Assembly: GCF_013266735.1 (NCBI RefSeq)
Contig: NZ_JABSNU010000004.1
Location: 62,001 to 126,000, forward strand
Direction of reading: 5' to 3'
Length of the DNA stretch: 64,000 bases
Source of the DNA: Pedobacter foliorum
GTDB taxonomy: Bacteria; Bacteroidota; Bacteroidia; Sphingobacteriales; Sphingobacteriaceae
The position numbers were made by a program, and so were the translations under genes. The stretch's first letter is position 1; each line of letters starts with the position of its first letter. The notes beneath the pieces were generated by a model. It was not told the origin of the DNA. It searched no databases and worked only from the letters and a program-made list of their open reading frames with translations. This document shows positions 52,748-62,385 of the stretch, piece by piece.

Positions 52748-55105
52748 ATGAAATCTTTGTTCTCATTTCTATTTGCCGTATTGTTGACAATCAATTGTGC
52801 CTTCGCCAAAGATTTCTATGTTTCCCCAAAAGGGAGTGATAAAAATTCAGGAACCAGAGAAAAGCCTTTTGCGACTATAAAAAGAGCGCAACTTGCTGCG
52901 CGGAATACCCCTGGCAAAGTTGTTATATTCCTCCGCGGAGGAACGCATTATCTATCACAAACCGTTGTGTTTACTCCTGAAGATTCAAGAAAAGCAAATG
53001 GCGAGCTAACCATAAAGCCATATGCAAACGAAAAAGTAGTTGTCAGTGGCGGAACTCCTTTAACCTTAAAATGGGAAAGTTATAAAGGCAAAATCATGAA
53101 AGCCAAGGTTGGTGGCGACTATATTCTTGATCAGCTTTTCATTAACAGCCATCAGCAACGCATGGCTAGATACCCTAACTACAATCCTGCAGTAAGGTTC
53201 TTTGGTGGGTCTTCTGCAGATGCATTGAGCCCAGAGCGCATAGCTAGCTGGAAAAACCCAACAGGTGGTTTTATCCATGCATTGCATAGAGCAGAGTGGG
53301 GTGGTTATCAATACCAGATTACCGGAAAAGATGGAGAAGGGAAACTGAAAATGGAAGGTGGCTACCAAAATAACCGCCAAATGGGGATGCATGAGAAGCA
53401 TCGCTTCGTTGAAAATATATTCGAAGAACTCGATACAGTAGGAGAGTGGTATTATAATAAAGAGGAAAAGATGCTTTATTATTACCCAGAACCGTCCAAC
53501 ACTAACCTTGCCGGATCTAAAGTCGAAATCCCTCGCTTAAAACATCTTTTTGAATTTAAGGGCTCCGAAAAAACTCCTGTTAAAAATATAAACATCGAAG
53601 GCCTTGAACTTACCCATACACTTAGAACGTTTATGGAAACCAAAGAGCCACTATTGCGTAGCGATTGGACCATATACAGAGGTGGTGCAGTTTTGATGGA
53701 AGGAGCAGAGTCGTGCCAGGTGAGGTCTTGTTACTTCAACCATGTTGGAGGCAATGCCATATTTTTAAGCAATTACAACAGAAATAATAAAGTCTCAGGC
53801 TGTCATATCGCTTACGCAGGGGCGAGCGGAGTTTGCTTTGTTGGCGATCCAAAAGCGGTTCGTTCTCCTAGTTTCGAATATGCTCAATTTGTACCATTTA
53901 ACGAAATTGATACGGTTCGTGGACCAAAAACAAACAACTACCCTGCAAATTGTACAGTCGAAAATACATTGATGTATGGGCTGGGACAGGTTGAAAAGCA
54001 GGTAGCAGGTGTGCAAATTTCAATGTCGATGAGTATCAATGCTATTCATAATACCATTTACGATGTTCCAAGAGCAGGTATAAATATTAGTGAAGGAACA
54101 TGGGGTGGCCATGAGATTGCCTTTAATGATGTTTTCAATACTGTTTTGGAATCAGGAGATCATGGTGCATTTAATTCATGGGGTAGAGATAGATATTGGA
54201 ATGCTGATGTTCCTGTAATGAATAAGATCGTTAAAGATAACCCTGCATTAATCACAGCTGATGTAATAAAGACCATTACACTGCACGACAATAGATTTCA
54301 CTGTGAGCATGGATGGGATATCGATTTGGACGACGGGTCAAGCAACTATCGCATCTATAATAACGTTTGTTTAAATGGAGGGTTAAAACTTCGTGAAGGG
54401 TTTTACAGAACAGTAGAAAATAATATCATTCTAAATAATTCATTTCATCCCCATGTTTGGTTCGAAAACAGTGGAGATGTGTTTAAGCATAACATTGTAA
54501 CCAGAAATTATTATCCTATCGGAATCAACTTCTGGGGTAAAGAGATCGACTATAACTTCTTTGCAGATAAAGCCTCGTTAGAAAAATCACAGCAGGCAGG
54601 TACAGATCAGCACTCTACATTTGGAAACCCTGAATTTGTAAATCCTTCAATTGGCGACTACAGCGTTAAAAGCACTTCTAAAGCATTGGCTTTAGGCTTT
54701 AAGAACTTTGCTACTGATAAATTTGGCGTAACATCACCGTCCTTACGCAAAATTGCCAAAAAAGCACCAATTCCTGTCCTTAAGGGAATAGAAGGTGTAA
54801 ACATGAGTGAGTCTACTGAATGGTTTGGATTGAAAGTTAAAAACCTGGAAACATTGGGCGAGCGTTCTGCAACAGGAATGCCTGAAGAAATAGGTGTTCT
54901 GGTACTTGGTGTAGATGCGAATAGTCCTTTTGTTGGGGTATTAAAACCTAATGATGTTATCCTTTCTTTTAAAAAGAAAACAACAAATAAAGTAGCTGAA
55001 TTGGTTGCCGAACAGCAGAAAAATAAATCAGATAAAACTGTCGAAATGACTATTTTTAGAAGCCAAAATACACAAAAGATCAACTTAGATAAGCCGCTCA
55101 AATAA
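52748..55105 (+). CDS. secreted beta-helix glycoside hydrolase with C-terminal PDZ (GH141-like)
   Basis: A 785-residue secreted protein. The signal peptide (MKSLFSFLFAVLLTINCAFA) is followed by DFYVSPKGSDKNSGTREKPF, the start of a DUF1565/right-handed beta-helix. The region FIHALHRAEWGGYQYQITGK and beta-helix repeats up to about residue 640 resemble GH141 enzymes, whose founding member is an alpha-L-fucosidase. The last 85 residues form a PDZ-like domain (GVLVLGVDANSPFVGVLKPN), unusual for a glycoside hydrolase. Its place next to a GH29 fucosidase and the fucose pathway supports a fucosidase role. The exact family is an inference. Confidence 0.72.
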   Translation: MKSLFSFLFAVLLTINCAFAKDFYVSPKGSDKNSGTREKPFATIKRAQLAARNTPGKVVIFLRGGTHYLSQTVVFTPEDSRKANGELTIKPYANEKVVVSGGTPLTLKWESYKGKIMKAKVGGDYILDQLFINSHQQRMARYPNYNPAVRFFGGSSADALSPERIASWKNPTGGFIHALHRAEWGGYQYQITGKDGEGKLKMEGGYQNNRQMGMHEKHRFVENIFEELDTVGEWYYNKEEKMLYYYPEPSNTNLAGSKVEIPRLKHLFEFKGSEKTPVKNINIEGLELTHTLRTFMETKEPLLRSDWTIYRGGAVLMEGAESCQVRSCYFNHVGGNAIFLSNYNRNNKVSGCHIAYAGASGVCFVGDPKAVRSPSFEYAQFVPFNEIDTVRGPKTNNYPANCTVENTLMYGLGQVEKQVAGVQISMSMSINAIHNTIYDVPRAGINISEGTWGGHEIAFNDVFNTVLESGDHGAFNSWGRDRYWNADVPVMNKIVKDNPALITADVIKTITLHDNRFHCEHGWDIDLDDGSSNYRIYNNVCLNGGLKLREGFYRTVENNIILNNSFHPHVWFENSGDVFKHNIVTRNYYPIGINFWGKEIDYNFFADKASLEKSQQAGTDQHSTFGNPEFVNPSIGDYSVKSTSKALALGFKNFATDKFGVTSPSLRKIAKKAPIPVLKGIEGVNMSESTEWFGLKVKNLETLGERSATGMPEEIGVLVLGVDANSPFVGVLKPNDVILSFKKKTTNKVAELVAEQQKNKSDKTVEMTIFRSQNTQKINLDKPLK

Positions 55106-55124
55106 ATACGACAACCAGTAAAAC

Positions 55125-57263
55125 ATGAAACAAAAAGCAACCATTTTATTTGCATTATTAACCCTCTGTAAAACCCTGGCTTTTGGTCAGCACGACCCTA
55201 AAGCTTTAAAAGAGTGGCAGGATCAAAAATATTCTATGTTCATTCACTACGGAATTTATTCTGTTTTAGGTGGGGTTTGGGAAGGAAAACCAGTTACAAA
55301 GGGATTAAGTGAACAGATTCAGGCCCATGCAGGTATCTACAGTGATACTTACGCAGATGTGGCTAAAAGGTTTAATCCTAAAAACTGGAATGCAGATTCT
55401 ATTGTTTCATTGGCTAAAAAAGCAGGTATGCGTTCTATCGTAATTACCTCAAAACACCACGATGGCTTCTGTATGTTCAAAACCAATACTACAGATTTTA
55501 ACGTGGTTGATGCTACACCTTTCAAAAGAGATGTGGTAAAAGAACTTTCTGAGGCATGCAAGCGTGGTGGATTAAGATTTGGATTGTATTTCTCTTTAAT
55601 CGATTGGCATTACCCTCAGGCTTCTCCAATTTCGAGTAGTAATTCAGATTATATTACACCTGAGCATGTGCAATACAATAAAAAACAGATTACAGAACTA
55701 TTAAGTAATTACGGACCAATTTCAGAGCTGTGGTTTGATATGGGCTCTCAAAATGCAGACGAGAGCAGGGAGTTAAGAGATTTAGTTCATAAGCTTCAAC
55801 CTGATTGTATGATCGGTAGCAGAATCGGAAACGATATGGGCGATTTTAATGTGATGGGTGATAATCAGGAGCCGGATTATGCAATTGGAGTACCATGGCA
55901 GTCACCTGCATCTTTCTTTGATGAAACCTGGAGCTACCGTTCGTGGCAGGAAAGAGGAAGTGAGGAAGCGAAAATTCGTGAAAAACTGACAAGCTTAATT
56001 AAAGTTGCAAGTCGCGGAGGTAATTTCTTATTGAATATAGGTCCCAAAGGAGATGGTTCAGTGGTTGATTTCGAAAAGGATGTTTTGCTAAGCATAGGCA
56101 AATGGTTGGATAAGAACAAAGAAGCCATTTATGGAACAGATCCTGATCCTTTCCATATTTCATTTAAATGGGGAAGCCTTACCAGCAGACCAAATAAAAT
56201 CTATTTGCACTTGCTTTCAGCTCCTGAAAATGGAGTAATAGCGCTTCCTGGACTTAAAGGGAAAATTAATGATGTGTACGTTCTTGGGGAGAATAAAAAA
56301 GGTAAATTCAGTCAGAATGCTTCTGGCGTAACAATTAATGTTCCTCAAGGTTTAGCTATTGAAAAGGAATTTAAAGTGATTGTAGTGGAGTTTGCCAATG
56401 GATATTCTGTGCCTCCAGCAAACATCATCGCATTCACTAAAACACCGTTAACCCTTAACTCGCATAATGCTTTTAAGCATTATAGCAGCTCAGGAGTAGA
56501 TTACAATAACCGTTATCAAAGCACTGTAAAGGAATCGTGGACGATCAGCCCTTCAAAAGGGGGGAACCTAACACCTGTTATCTATTATACAGACGAAGAA
56601 AAAGGGAAGGCAATAGATTTAGAAATTAATGGAAAAACTACCGTTGTTACATTGAACGGAACTGGTGCCGAGATGCTAAAGAATGATCCTGCAGCTATTC
56701 AATGGGGAGATATTTACCAGTCGGGCTCTTATTACTCAGGTATGGGTGGGGTACATGGAAACTTAACCAATGTAGATGTGAGTAAGCCTTGGCCAAATAA
56801 CGACAGTCAGGTATGGAGTAAGGAAGCTAACAGGAAAAATAATGTTACTTATGAAATAGAGGCAGATAAAAATTCAGCAACCTATTTCTTACAGGAAATT
56901 ACTTCAGATAAAGATCAGTCCTGTCTTGTCGGCATAACCAGTGGAGATGGTGTTACTGTTACGTTGAATGGAAAAGTATTGGCAGAGCATAACAATCCAT
57001 TTAAAGAAAAACAATTAAAGGATGTAATCTTATTACCACTCAAAAAGGGAAAGAATCAGTTGATTGTGAAGTACTATAATGGCTTTAAAAAAATCAATGT
57101 GATGAGCATTGATAACAAATTAAATCAAACGGTTTATCGCCAGGAGCTAAAACCAATTGCTGTAGAGAAAGGGAAATACTATCCAATTAGCTGGCAATTG
57201 CACAATCCACTTTCTCCGCATACAACTATCGGACTATTTAATGCACGAATTGAAATCAGATAA
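55125..57263 (+). CDS. alpha-L-fucosidase, GH29 family
   Basis: A 712-residue secreted enzyme that releases alpha-L-fucose from glycans. Signal peptide MKQKATILFALLTLCKTLAF. GH29 motifs: KYSMFIHYGIYSVLG, SKHHDGFCMF, and ELWFDMG, with the nucleophile at D205. Downstream is GNFLLNIGPKGDGSV, also typical. The roughly 350 C-terminal residues form beta-rich accessory domains. It begins 20 bp after the beta-helix gene and is co-transcribed. It is followed by the permease unit. Confidence 0.93.
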   Translation: MKQKATILFALLTLCKTLAFGQHDPKALKEWQDQKYSMFIHYGIYSVLGGVWEGKPVTKGLSEQIQAHAGIYSDTYADVAKRFNPKNWNADSIVSLAKKAGMRSIVITSKHHDGFCMFKTNTTDFNVVDATPFKRDVVKELSEACKRGGLRFGLYFSLIDWHYPQASPISSSNSDYITPEHVQYNKKQITELLSNYGPISELWFDMGSQNADESRELRDLVHKLQPDCMIGSRIGNDMGDFNVMGDNQEPDYAIGVPWQSPASFFDETWSYRSWQERGSEEAKIREKLTSLIKVASRGGNFLLNIGPKGDGSVVDFEKDVLLSIGKWLDKNKEAIYGTDPDPFHISFKWGSLTSRPNKIYLHLLSAPENGVIALPGLKGKINDVYVLGENKKGKFSQNASGVTINVPQGLAIEKEFKVIVVEFANGYSVPPANIIAFTKTPLTLNSHNAFKHYSSSGVDYNNRYQSTVKESWTISPSKGGNLTPVIYYTDEEKGKAIDLEINGKTTVVTLNGTGAEMLKNDPAAIQWGDIYQSGSYYSGMGGVHGNLTNVDVSKPWPNNDSQVWSKEANRKNNVTYEIEADKNSATYFLQEITSDKDQSCLVGITSGDGVTVTLNGKVLAEHNNPFKEKQLKDVILLPLKKGKNQLIVKYYNGFKKINVMSIDNKLNQTVYRQELKPIAVEKGKYYPISWQLHNPLSPHTTIGLFNARIEIR

Positions 57264-57285
57264 TCAGAACAAATCCGATTAAGTT

Positions 57286-57381
57286 ATTTTGGCAAATGAA
57301 TTGAGATTTCTGTAAGAGCACATTGGGTAACGAGCCACTCAATGTAGTTAACCGAATCTTTATTTGCCAAAATAGCTTAAT
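57286..57381. promoter_or_regulatory. shared operator-like site upstream of the permease unit
   Basis: TATTTTGGCAAAT (57285-57297) and ATTTGCCAAAATA (57362-57374) form a 13-bp inverted repeat, 64 bp apart. The right half extends to TGCCAAAATAGCTTAAT (57365-57381), one mismatch from the site at 52643-52659. A separate palindrome, AAATGAT/ATCATTT, is at 57391-57411. Confidence 0.6.
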
Positions 57382-57451
57382 AATAAGGTAAAATGATAAA
57401 ATAAATCATTTCAAAAAACGCGTTCTTTGACTAACCAAAAAATTAAACCAG

Positions 57452-58702
57452 ATGACTCAAAACAAGTACCTGTTTCCATTTATTATGATTACCTCCCTGT
57501 TTTTTATGTGGGGCTTTGTACATAATTTAGATCCAATTCTAATCCCGCATTTAAAAAGGTCTTTTAGTCTAAGTACTTTAGAAGCGTCATTGGTAGATTC
57601 TGCTGTATTCATCGCCTACTTTGTGATGGCGCTTCCAGCAGGATTCATTATGAAAAAGTATGGTTATAAAACCGGGATCATTCTTGGTTTAGCATTGTTT
57701 GCCATAGGGTCGTTTTTATTCATACCTGCTGCAAATACCCAAGCATATGTATTCTTTTTAGGAGCGTTATTTATTATCGCATGTGGACTTACCATTCTGG
57801 AAACGGCGGCTAATCCTTATGCATCATTGCTTGGCCCTCCCGAAACGGCAACTTTTCGTTTGAACTTTGCACAGTCATTTAATGGGCTTGCTGCAATGAC
57901 AGCTCCGATAATTGGTGCTAAAATTATTTTAATTGAAGGTATTTCAGATGCTGAATTAAATAAAATGACTGCTTCTGCAAGGGAATTTGCCTTGGCATCA
58001 GAAGCGTCATCTGTAAAAATGCCCTATTTAGTGCTGGGAGGTATTATTCTTGTAATCGCAATCATCTTCGTCTTTTTGAAATTACCTGAAATTGTAGAAA
58101 CAGAAGAGCCTGGCGACAAAGCAACTGACCATACCATATGGGATGCGCTTAAACATAAACACCTGAGATGGGCTATTCTTGCGCAGTTCTTTTATGTAGG
58201 TGCGCAGGTTTGTGTGTTTAGCTTTTTTATTCTGTATGCTACCAAAGCTGCGGAAATAGATCAGCAAAAGGCAGCTGGCTATGCAGGTATTGGAATGGGG
58301 TTAGCCTTTTTAACCGGGCGTGTACTTGGTACTTTCCTAATGAAATTTATAAAGGCAGAGCGTTTATTAGCTATTTATGCCGTAGCCAGTATGGTGCTGT
58401 GCGTTGTTGCAATAGTATCTCATGGTACTGTAGCATTGTTTGCTGTTATTGGTATTGCATTCTTCATGTCCATCATGTTCCCAACTATATTCTCGCTGGG
58501 GATCAAAGATCTTGGAAAGGACACAAAATTTGGAAGCAGTCTGATCATTATGTCCATCGTTGGTGGGGCGTTATTGCCGCCGGCAATGGGTTATATTGCT
58601 GATTTAGCCGATATACAGGTTGGTTATATCGTGCCATTAATATGCTTTGCTGTTGTATTCCTGTTTGGTATAACCGGACACAAGGTTGTAAAAAGAGCGT
58701 AA
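57452..58702 (+). CDS. fucP: L-fucose permease (MFS)
   Basis: A 416-residue, 12-helix proton symporter of the FucP family. Seen: LFFMWGFVHNLDPILIPHLK at the start, FVMALPAGFIMKKYGYKTGI and the TILETAANPYASLLGPPETA motif that is typical of FucP and related hexose permeases, then LRWAILAQFFYVGAQVCVF. It imports L-fucose for the enzymes encoded downstream. The context fits fucose better than galactose or glucose. Confidence 0.9.
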   Translation: MTQNKYLFPFIMITSLFFMWGFVHNLDPILIPHLKRSFSLSTLEASLVDSAVFIAYFVMALPAGFIMKKYGYKTGIILGLALFAIGSFLFIPAANTQAYVFFLGALFIIACGLTILETAANPYASLLGPPETATFRLNFAQSFNGLAAMTAPIIGAKIILIEGISDAELNKMTASAREFALASEASSVKMPYLVLGGIILVIAIIFVFLKLPEIVETEEPGDKATDHTIWDALKHKHLRWAILAQFFYVGAQVCVFSFFILYATKAAEIDQQKAAGYAGIGMGLAFLTGRVLGTFLMKFIKAERLLAIYAVASMVLCVVAIVSHGTVALFAVIGIAFFMSIMFPTIFSLGIKDLGKDTKFGSSLIIMSIVGGALLPPAMGYIADLADIQVGYIVPLICFAVVFLFGITGHKVVKRA

Positions 58703-58729
58703 TATTAAAACCTTAGAAAAATATATAAA

Positions 58730-59065
58730 ATGAAAAGATATTGTTTAGCGCTTGATCTGGTAAATGATCCTGATCTGATCAAAGAATACGAAGTCATGCA
58801 CGAGCAGGTATGGCCTGAAATTCAGGACAGTATTACCTCTGCCGGCATTGATGCCATGGAAATTTACAGATATGGCAATAGGCTGTTCATGATTATGGAA
58901 GTAAATGGTAAATTTAGCTTTGAAAAGAAAGGAGCTATGGATGCCTCAAATGAAAAGGTGCAGGAATGGGAGAAATTAATGTGGAAATATCAGCAGGCTA
59001 TTCCGGGTTCTAAACCGGGTGAAAAATGGGTGATGATGGATAAAATATTTGAATTAAAAGCATAA
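58730..59065 (+). CDS. L-fucose/L-rhamnose mutarotase family protein
   Basis: A 111-residue mutarotase of the RhaM/FucU-like COG3254 type: KRYCLALDLVNDPDLIKEYE, VWPEIQDSITSAGIDAMEIY, NRLFMIMEV and the tail GEKWVMMDKIFELK. It speeds the anomer conversion of the imported sugar. By family it is the rhamnose type, but the genes around it use fucose, so it probably acts on L-fucose here. Its TAA overlaps the next ATG by one base. Confidence 0.88.
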   Translation: MKRYCLALDLVNDPDLIKEYEVMHEQVWPEIQDSITSAGIDAMEIYRYGNRLFMIMEVNGKFSFEKKGAMDASNEKVQEWEKLMWKYQQAIPGSKPGEKWVMMDKIFELKA

Positions 59066-60723
59066 TGTCAATAATAACTAATAAGAGTTTCTTGCAAATA
59101 CATCCAGACGATAACGTTCTGGTAGCGTTGCAAGATTTACCAAAAGGGCTAAAAATTGAATGGAATAACTTAACATTCGATTTACAGGATGATGTACACG
59201 CAAAACATAAGTTCTTTATAACGGAAAGAGCAATTGGAGAAGATGTGTTAATGTATGGGGTTTTGGTTGGTAAAGCCACTGCTTTTATTCCTCAGGGAGG
59301 ATTGATGACTACCGAAAATGTTCATCATGCTTCTCAGGACTATGCCTACAGAGATGTGAATTATCAATGGCAGGTACCGGATGTATCAAAGTTTCAAAAC
59401 AGAACATTCAACGGATACCACCGTCAGGATGGTAAAGTAGGAACAGCAAATTATTGGTTGTTTATACCAACTGTTTTTTGCGAAAACAGAAACCTTGATG
59501 TAATAAAGGAATCATTATACAACACTTTGGGCTATAATGTAACTGATAAGTATAAGCAATTTACAGATCAGTTGCTTACCGCGTATCAGGATGGCGAATC
59601 AATTGAATCTTTTGATATAGATCACCTTGCTTCTGCTCAGGCAGTCAAAAACAGAGTGTTCAAAAATGTTGATGGCATAAAATTCCTTAATCACCAGGGT
59701 GGTTGCGGAGGTACACGTCAGGATTCCGATCTATTGAGCAATTTATTAGCTGCTTATGCAGATCATCCGAATGTGGCCGGTATTACGGTTCTTAGCCTTG
59801 GCTGTCAGCACTTACAAACTCAAAGTTTGTTAAATGACATTAAAGAGCGTAATCCTACGTTCAACAAAAAGGTCTTAATTTTTGAACAGCAGCAAAGCCA
59901 AAGCGAAGAGCAACTGATAAAAGATGCAATTCTTAAAACTTTCTCGGGTTTAACCGAGATCAATAAAGTAGAAAGAAGTCCTGCCCCACTTAGTCGACTA
60001 TGCGTTGGTGTTAAATGTGGTGGTAGCGATGGCTTCAGTGGCATCTCTGCTAATCCTTCAGTTGGTTATACTTCTGATTTATTAGTCGCACTTGGCGCTA
60101 AAGTTTTGTTGGCAGAATTCCCTGAGTTATGTGGGGCTGAGCAAAACATAATTGATAGATGTGTAGATAAACCTACGGCTGATAAATTTATCAGACTAAT
60201 GCAGGAGTATGATGCACAAGCTCACGCTGTCGGTTCAGGATTTCACATGAACCCATCCCCGGGAAATATAAAAGATGGCTTAATTACCGATGCGATCAAA
60301 AGTACGGGAGCAGCTAAAAAAGCAGGCACTTCGCCTGTGGTAGATGTTTTGGATTATACAGAACCTGCAACTAAACCAGGCTTAAGCTTGGTGTGTACGC
60401 CAGGAAATGATGTGGAGGCAACAACCGGAAAAGCGGCAAGTGGTGCTACCTTAATCCTTTTCACTACAGGTTTAGGTACGCCGACAGGAAACCCTGTTTG
60501 TCCTGTTATTAAAATAGCTACAAACACAGCCCTTACCAATAGAATGGGTGATATTATTGATATCGATACCGGAGCAATTATTCGCGGAGAAAAAACCATT
60601 GAACAAATGGGCGAGGAGATTTTAGAATATTGTATCAAAGCTGCTAGTGGCGAAATCACTCCTAAAGCAGTATTGTTAAATCAGGATGATTTCATCCCAT
60701 GGAAAAGAGGCGTTTCATTATAA
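59065..60723 (+). CDS. UxaA-family dehydratase, probable L-fuconate dehydratase
   Basis: A 552-residue member of the altronate/galactarate dehydratase family. An N-terminal SAF domain (residues 1-90: LQIHPDDNVLVALQDLPKGL) precedes the UxaA catalytic part (DGKVGTANYWLFIPTVFCEN, HQGGCGGTRQDS and KCGGSDGFSGISANPSVGYT). The iron-binding cysteines are in this part. Altronate dehydratase is the family name, but its position in a fucose operon suggests dehydration of L-fuconate to 2-keto-3-deoxy-L-fuconate. A dedicated enolase-type fuconate dehydratase is absent. Confidence 0.85.
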   Translation: MSIITNKSFLQIHPDDNVLVALQDLPKGLKIEWNNLTFDLQDDVHAKHKFFITERAIGEDVLMYGVLVGKATAFIPQGGLMTTENVHHASQDYAYRDVNYQWQVPDVSKFQNRTFNGYHRQDGKVGTANYWLFIPTVFCENRNLDVIKESLYNTLGYNVTDKYKQFTDQLLTAYQDGESIESFDIDHLASAQAVKNRVFKNVDGIKFLNHQGGCGGTRQDSDLLSNLLAAYADHPNVAGITVLSLGCQHLQTQSLLNDIKERNPTFNKKVLIFEQQQSQSEEQLIKDAILKTFSGLTEINKVERSPAPLSRLCVGVKCGGSDGFSGISANPSVGYTSDLLVALGAKVLLAEFPELCGAEQNIIDRCVDKPTADKFIRLMQEYDAQAHAVGSGFHMNPSPGNIKDGLITDAIKSTGAAKKAGTSPVVDVLDYTEPATKPGLSLVCTPGNDVEATTGKAASGATLILFTTGLGTPTGNPVCPVIKIATNTALTNRMGDIIDIDTGAIIRGEKTIEQMGEEILEYCIKAASGEITPKAVLLNQDDFIPWKRGVSL

Positions 60724-60733
60724 TAGTATAAGT

Positions 60734-61498
60734 ATGTTCAGTTTAAAAGGAAAATCAGCAATTATTACAGGCGGTGGAAGCGGAATTGGCAGAGCAATAT
60801 CAGTGCTTTTTGCAAAACAGGGTGCTTTGGTTCACATTATCGAACTAAATGCTGAGGCTGCTGCACAAACCATAGATGAGATCAGTAAAGCAGGCGGAAA
60901 TGCAATAGGTTATAGTTGTGATGTAAGCAATCAAGCTCAAGTAATTGATATTTTTAATAAAATAGGAAATATAGATATTCTGGTTAACAATGCAGGTATT
61001 GCTCATGTTGGAAAGCTTGAAACCACAAGTGAAGACGATTTTACCAAAATCTTTAATGTAAATGTTAAAGGCGCTTATAACTGTTTGTACGCTGCTATCC
61101 CTGCATTGAAAAAAAGCAGTGCTCCTGTAATCCTTAATATGGCGTCTATAGCTGCCTTAGTTGGTATTACTGATAGATTTGCTTATTCGATGAGTAAAGG
61201 TGCTATCTACGCAATGACATTGTCTGTAGCACGCGATTATATGGCAGATGGAATCAGATGTAACAGTATTTCACCTGCAAGGGTGCATACACCGTTTGTT
61301 GATGGTTTTATTGCTAAAAATTATGCGGGTCAGGAAGAGGCTATTTTCGAAAAGTTATCGAAAAGTCAGCCAATCGGTCGTATGGGTAAACCGGAAGAAG
61401 TGGCCTCACTTGCATTATACTTATGTTCAGACGAAGCAGGCTTTGTAACCGGAAATGACTATCCTTTAGATGGAGGATTTGTTAAATTAAATAACTAA
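60734..61498 (+). CDS. SDR, probable 2-keto-3-deoxy-L-fuconate dehydrogenase
   Basis: A 254-residue classical SDR with an intact active site: TGGGSGIGRA, NNAGIA, the serine in NMASIAALVG and YSMSK (Tyr and Lys of the catalytic tetrad). It likely oxidises the 2-keto-3-deoxy acid to the 2,4-diketo acid. The ATG at 60734 is used because the SDR domain starts directly after it; the upstream frame (60686) has no family match and overlaps the preceding gene. Confidence 0.82.
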   Translation: MFSLKGKSAIITGGGSGIGRAISVLFAKQGALVHIIELNAEAAAQTIDEISKAGGNAIGYSCDVSNQAQVIDIFNKIGNIDILVNNAGIAHVGKLETTSEDDFTKIFNVNVKGAYNCLYAAIPALKKSSAPVILNMASIAALVGITDRFAYSMSKGAIYAMTLSVARDYMADGIRCNSISPARVHTPFVDGFIAKNYAGQEEAIFEKLSKSQPIGRMGKPEEVASLALYLCSDEAGFVTGNDYPLDGGFVKLNN

Positions 61499-61527
61499 TT
61501 TGAGTTTTTTTAAATAAATATAAATCA

Positions 61528-62385
61528 ATGAAATTAATCAGATGGGGAGCAGCCGATCAGGAAAAAACCGGCGTTATTGTAAACGATATTTGGTATGATA
61601 CCTCGGCATTTGGCGAAGATTACAACGAGAAGTTTTTTAATGATAATGGCTTAGCCAGACTTGAAGCATTTGTTAAAGCAAATGAAGGCAAGCTAGCTCA
61701 GGTGCCTGCCAACACACGTTTAGGTTCACCTGTAGCACGTCCTTCAAAAATTGTTTGCATCGGGTTAAACTATGCAGATCACGCAAAGGAAACCAATGCA
61801 CCATTACCACCGGAACCGGTTATTTTTATGAAATCGACTACTGCTTTAGTAGGGCCTTTTGATGATATCGTTATCCCTAAAAACTCTGTTAAAACAGACT
61901 GGGAAGTTGAATTGGCAGTTGTAATCGGTAAAAAAGCATCTTATGTTGAAGAAGCTGATGCACTTGATTATGTAGCTGGTTATGTGTTGCATAACGATGT
62001 ATCAGAACGTGAATTCCAGATCGAAAGAAACGGAACATGGGATAAAGGAAAAGGTTGCGATACTTTTGCTCCTTTAGGTCCATTCCTTGCAACTAAAGAT
62101 GAAATAGTTGATGTTGATAATCTTAGATTATGGCTTAGCGTTAACGGTAAAATAATGCAGGATGGCAATACTTCTAACTTCATATTTAACGTGCCTTTCG
62201 TAATTGCATATGTAAGTCAGTTTATGACTTTATTACCTGGTGATGTAATCTCTACAGGAACGCCTGCTGGTGTTGGACTAGGGTTTAAACCTCCAATTTA
62301 TCTTAAAGAAGGCGATGTTGTAGAACTGGGCATTGATGGCCTTGGCACATCAAAACAACAGGTAAAAAATTATGTTAAGAATTGA
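61528..62385 (+). CDS. FAH-family hydrolase, probable 2,4-diketo-3-deoxy-L-fuconate hydrolase
   Basis: A 285-residue fumarylacetoacetate hydrolase family enzyme. Motifs: CIGLNYADHAKETNAPLPPE, the metal-binding DWEVELAVVIGK and HNDVSEREFQ, and CDTFAPLGPFL. It would cleave the diketo acid of the oxidative fucose route into pyruvate and L-lactate. The reaction is inferred from the operon; many family members act on other diketo acids. It overlaps the next gene by 14 bp. Confidence 0.85.
   Translation: MKLIRWGAADQEKTGVIVNDIWYDTSAFGEDYNEKFFNDNGLARLEAFVKANEGKLAQVPANTRLGSPVARPSKIVCIGLNYADHAKETNAPLPPEPVIFMKSTTALVGPFDDIVIPKNSVKTDWEVELAVVIGKKASYVEEADALDYVAGYVLHNDVSEREFQIERNGTWDKGKGCDTFAPLGPFLATKDEIVDVDNLRLWLSVNGKIMQDGNTSNFIFNVPFVIAYVSQFMTLLPGDVISTGTPAGVGLGFKPPIYLKEGDVVELGIDGLGTSKQQVKNYVKN

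Noticed and set aside
54658-55155. Antisense frame of 165 codons inside the beta-helix gene.
   Set aside because: It is opposite a well-supported gene and has no recognisable product; a by-product of codon bias.
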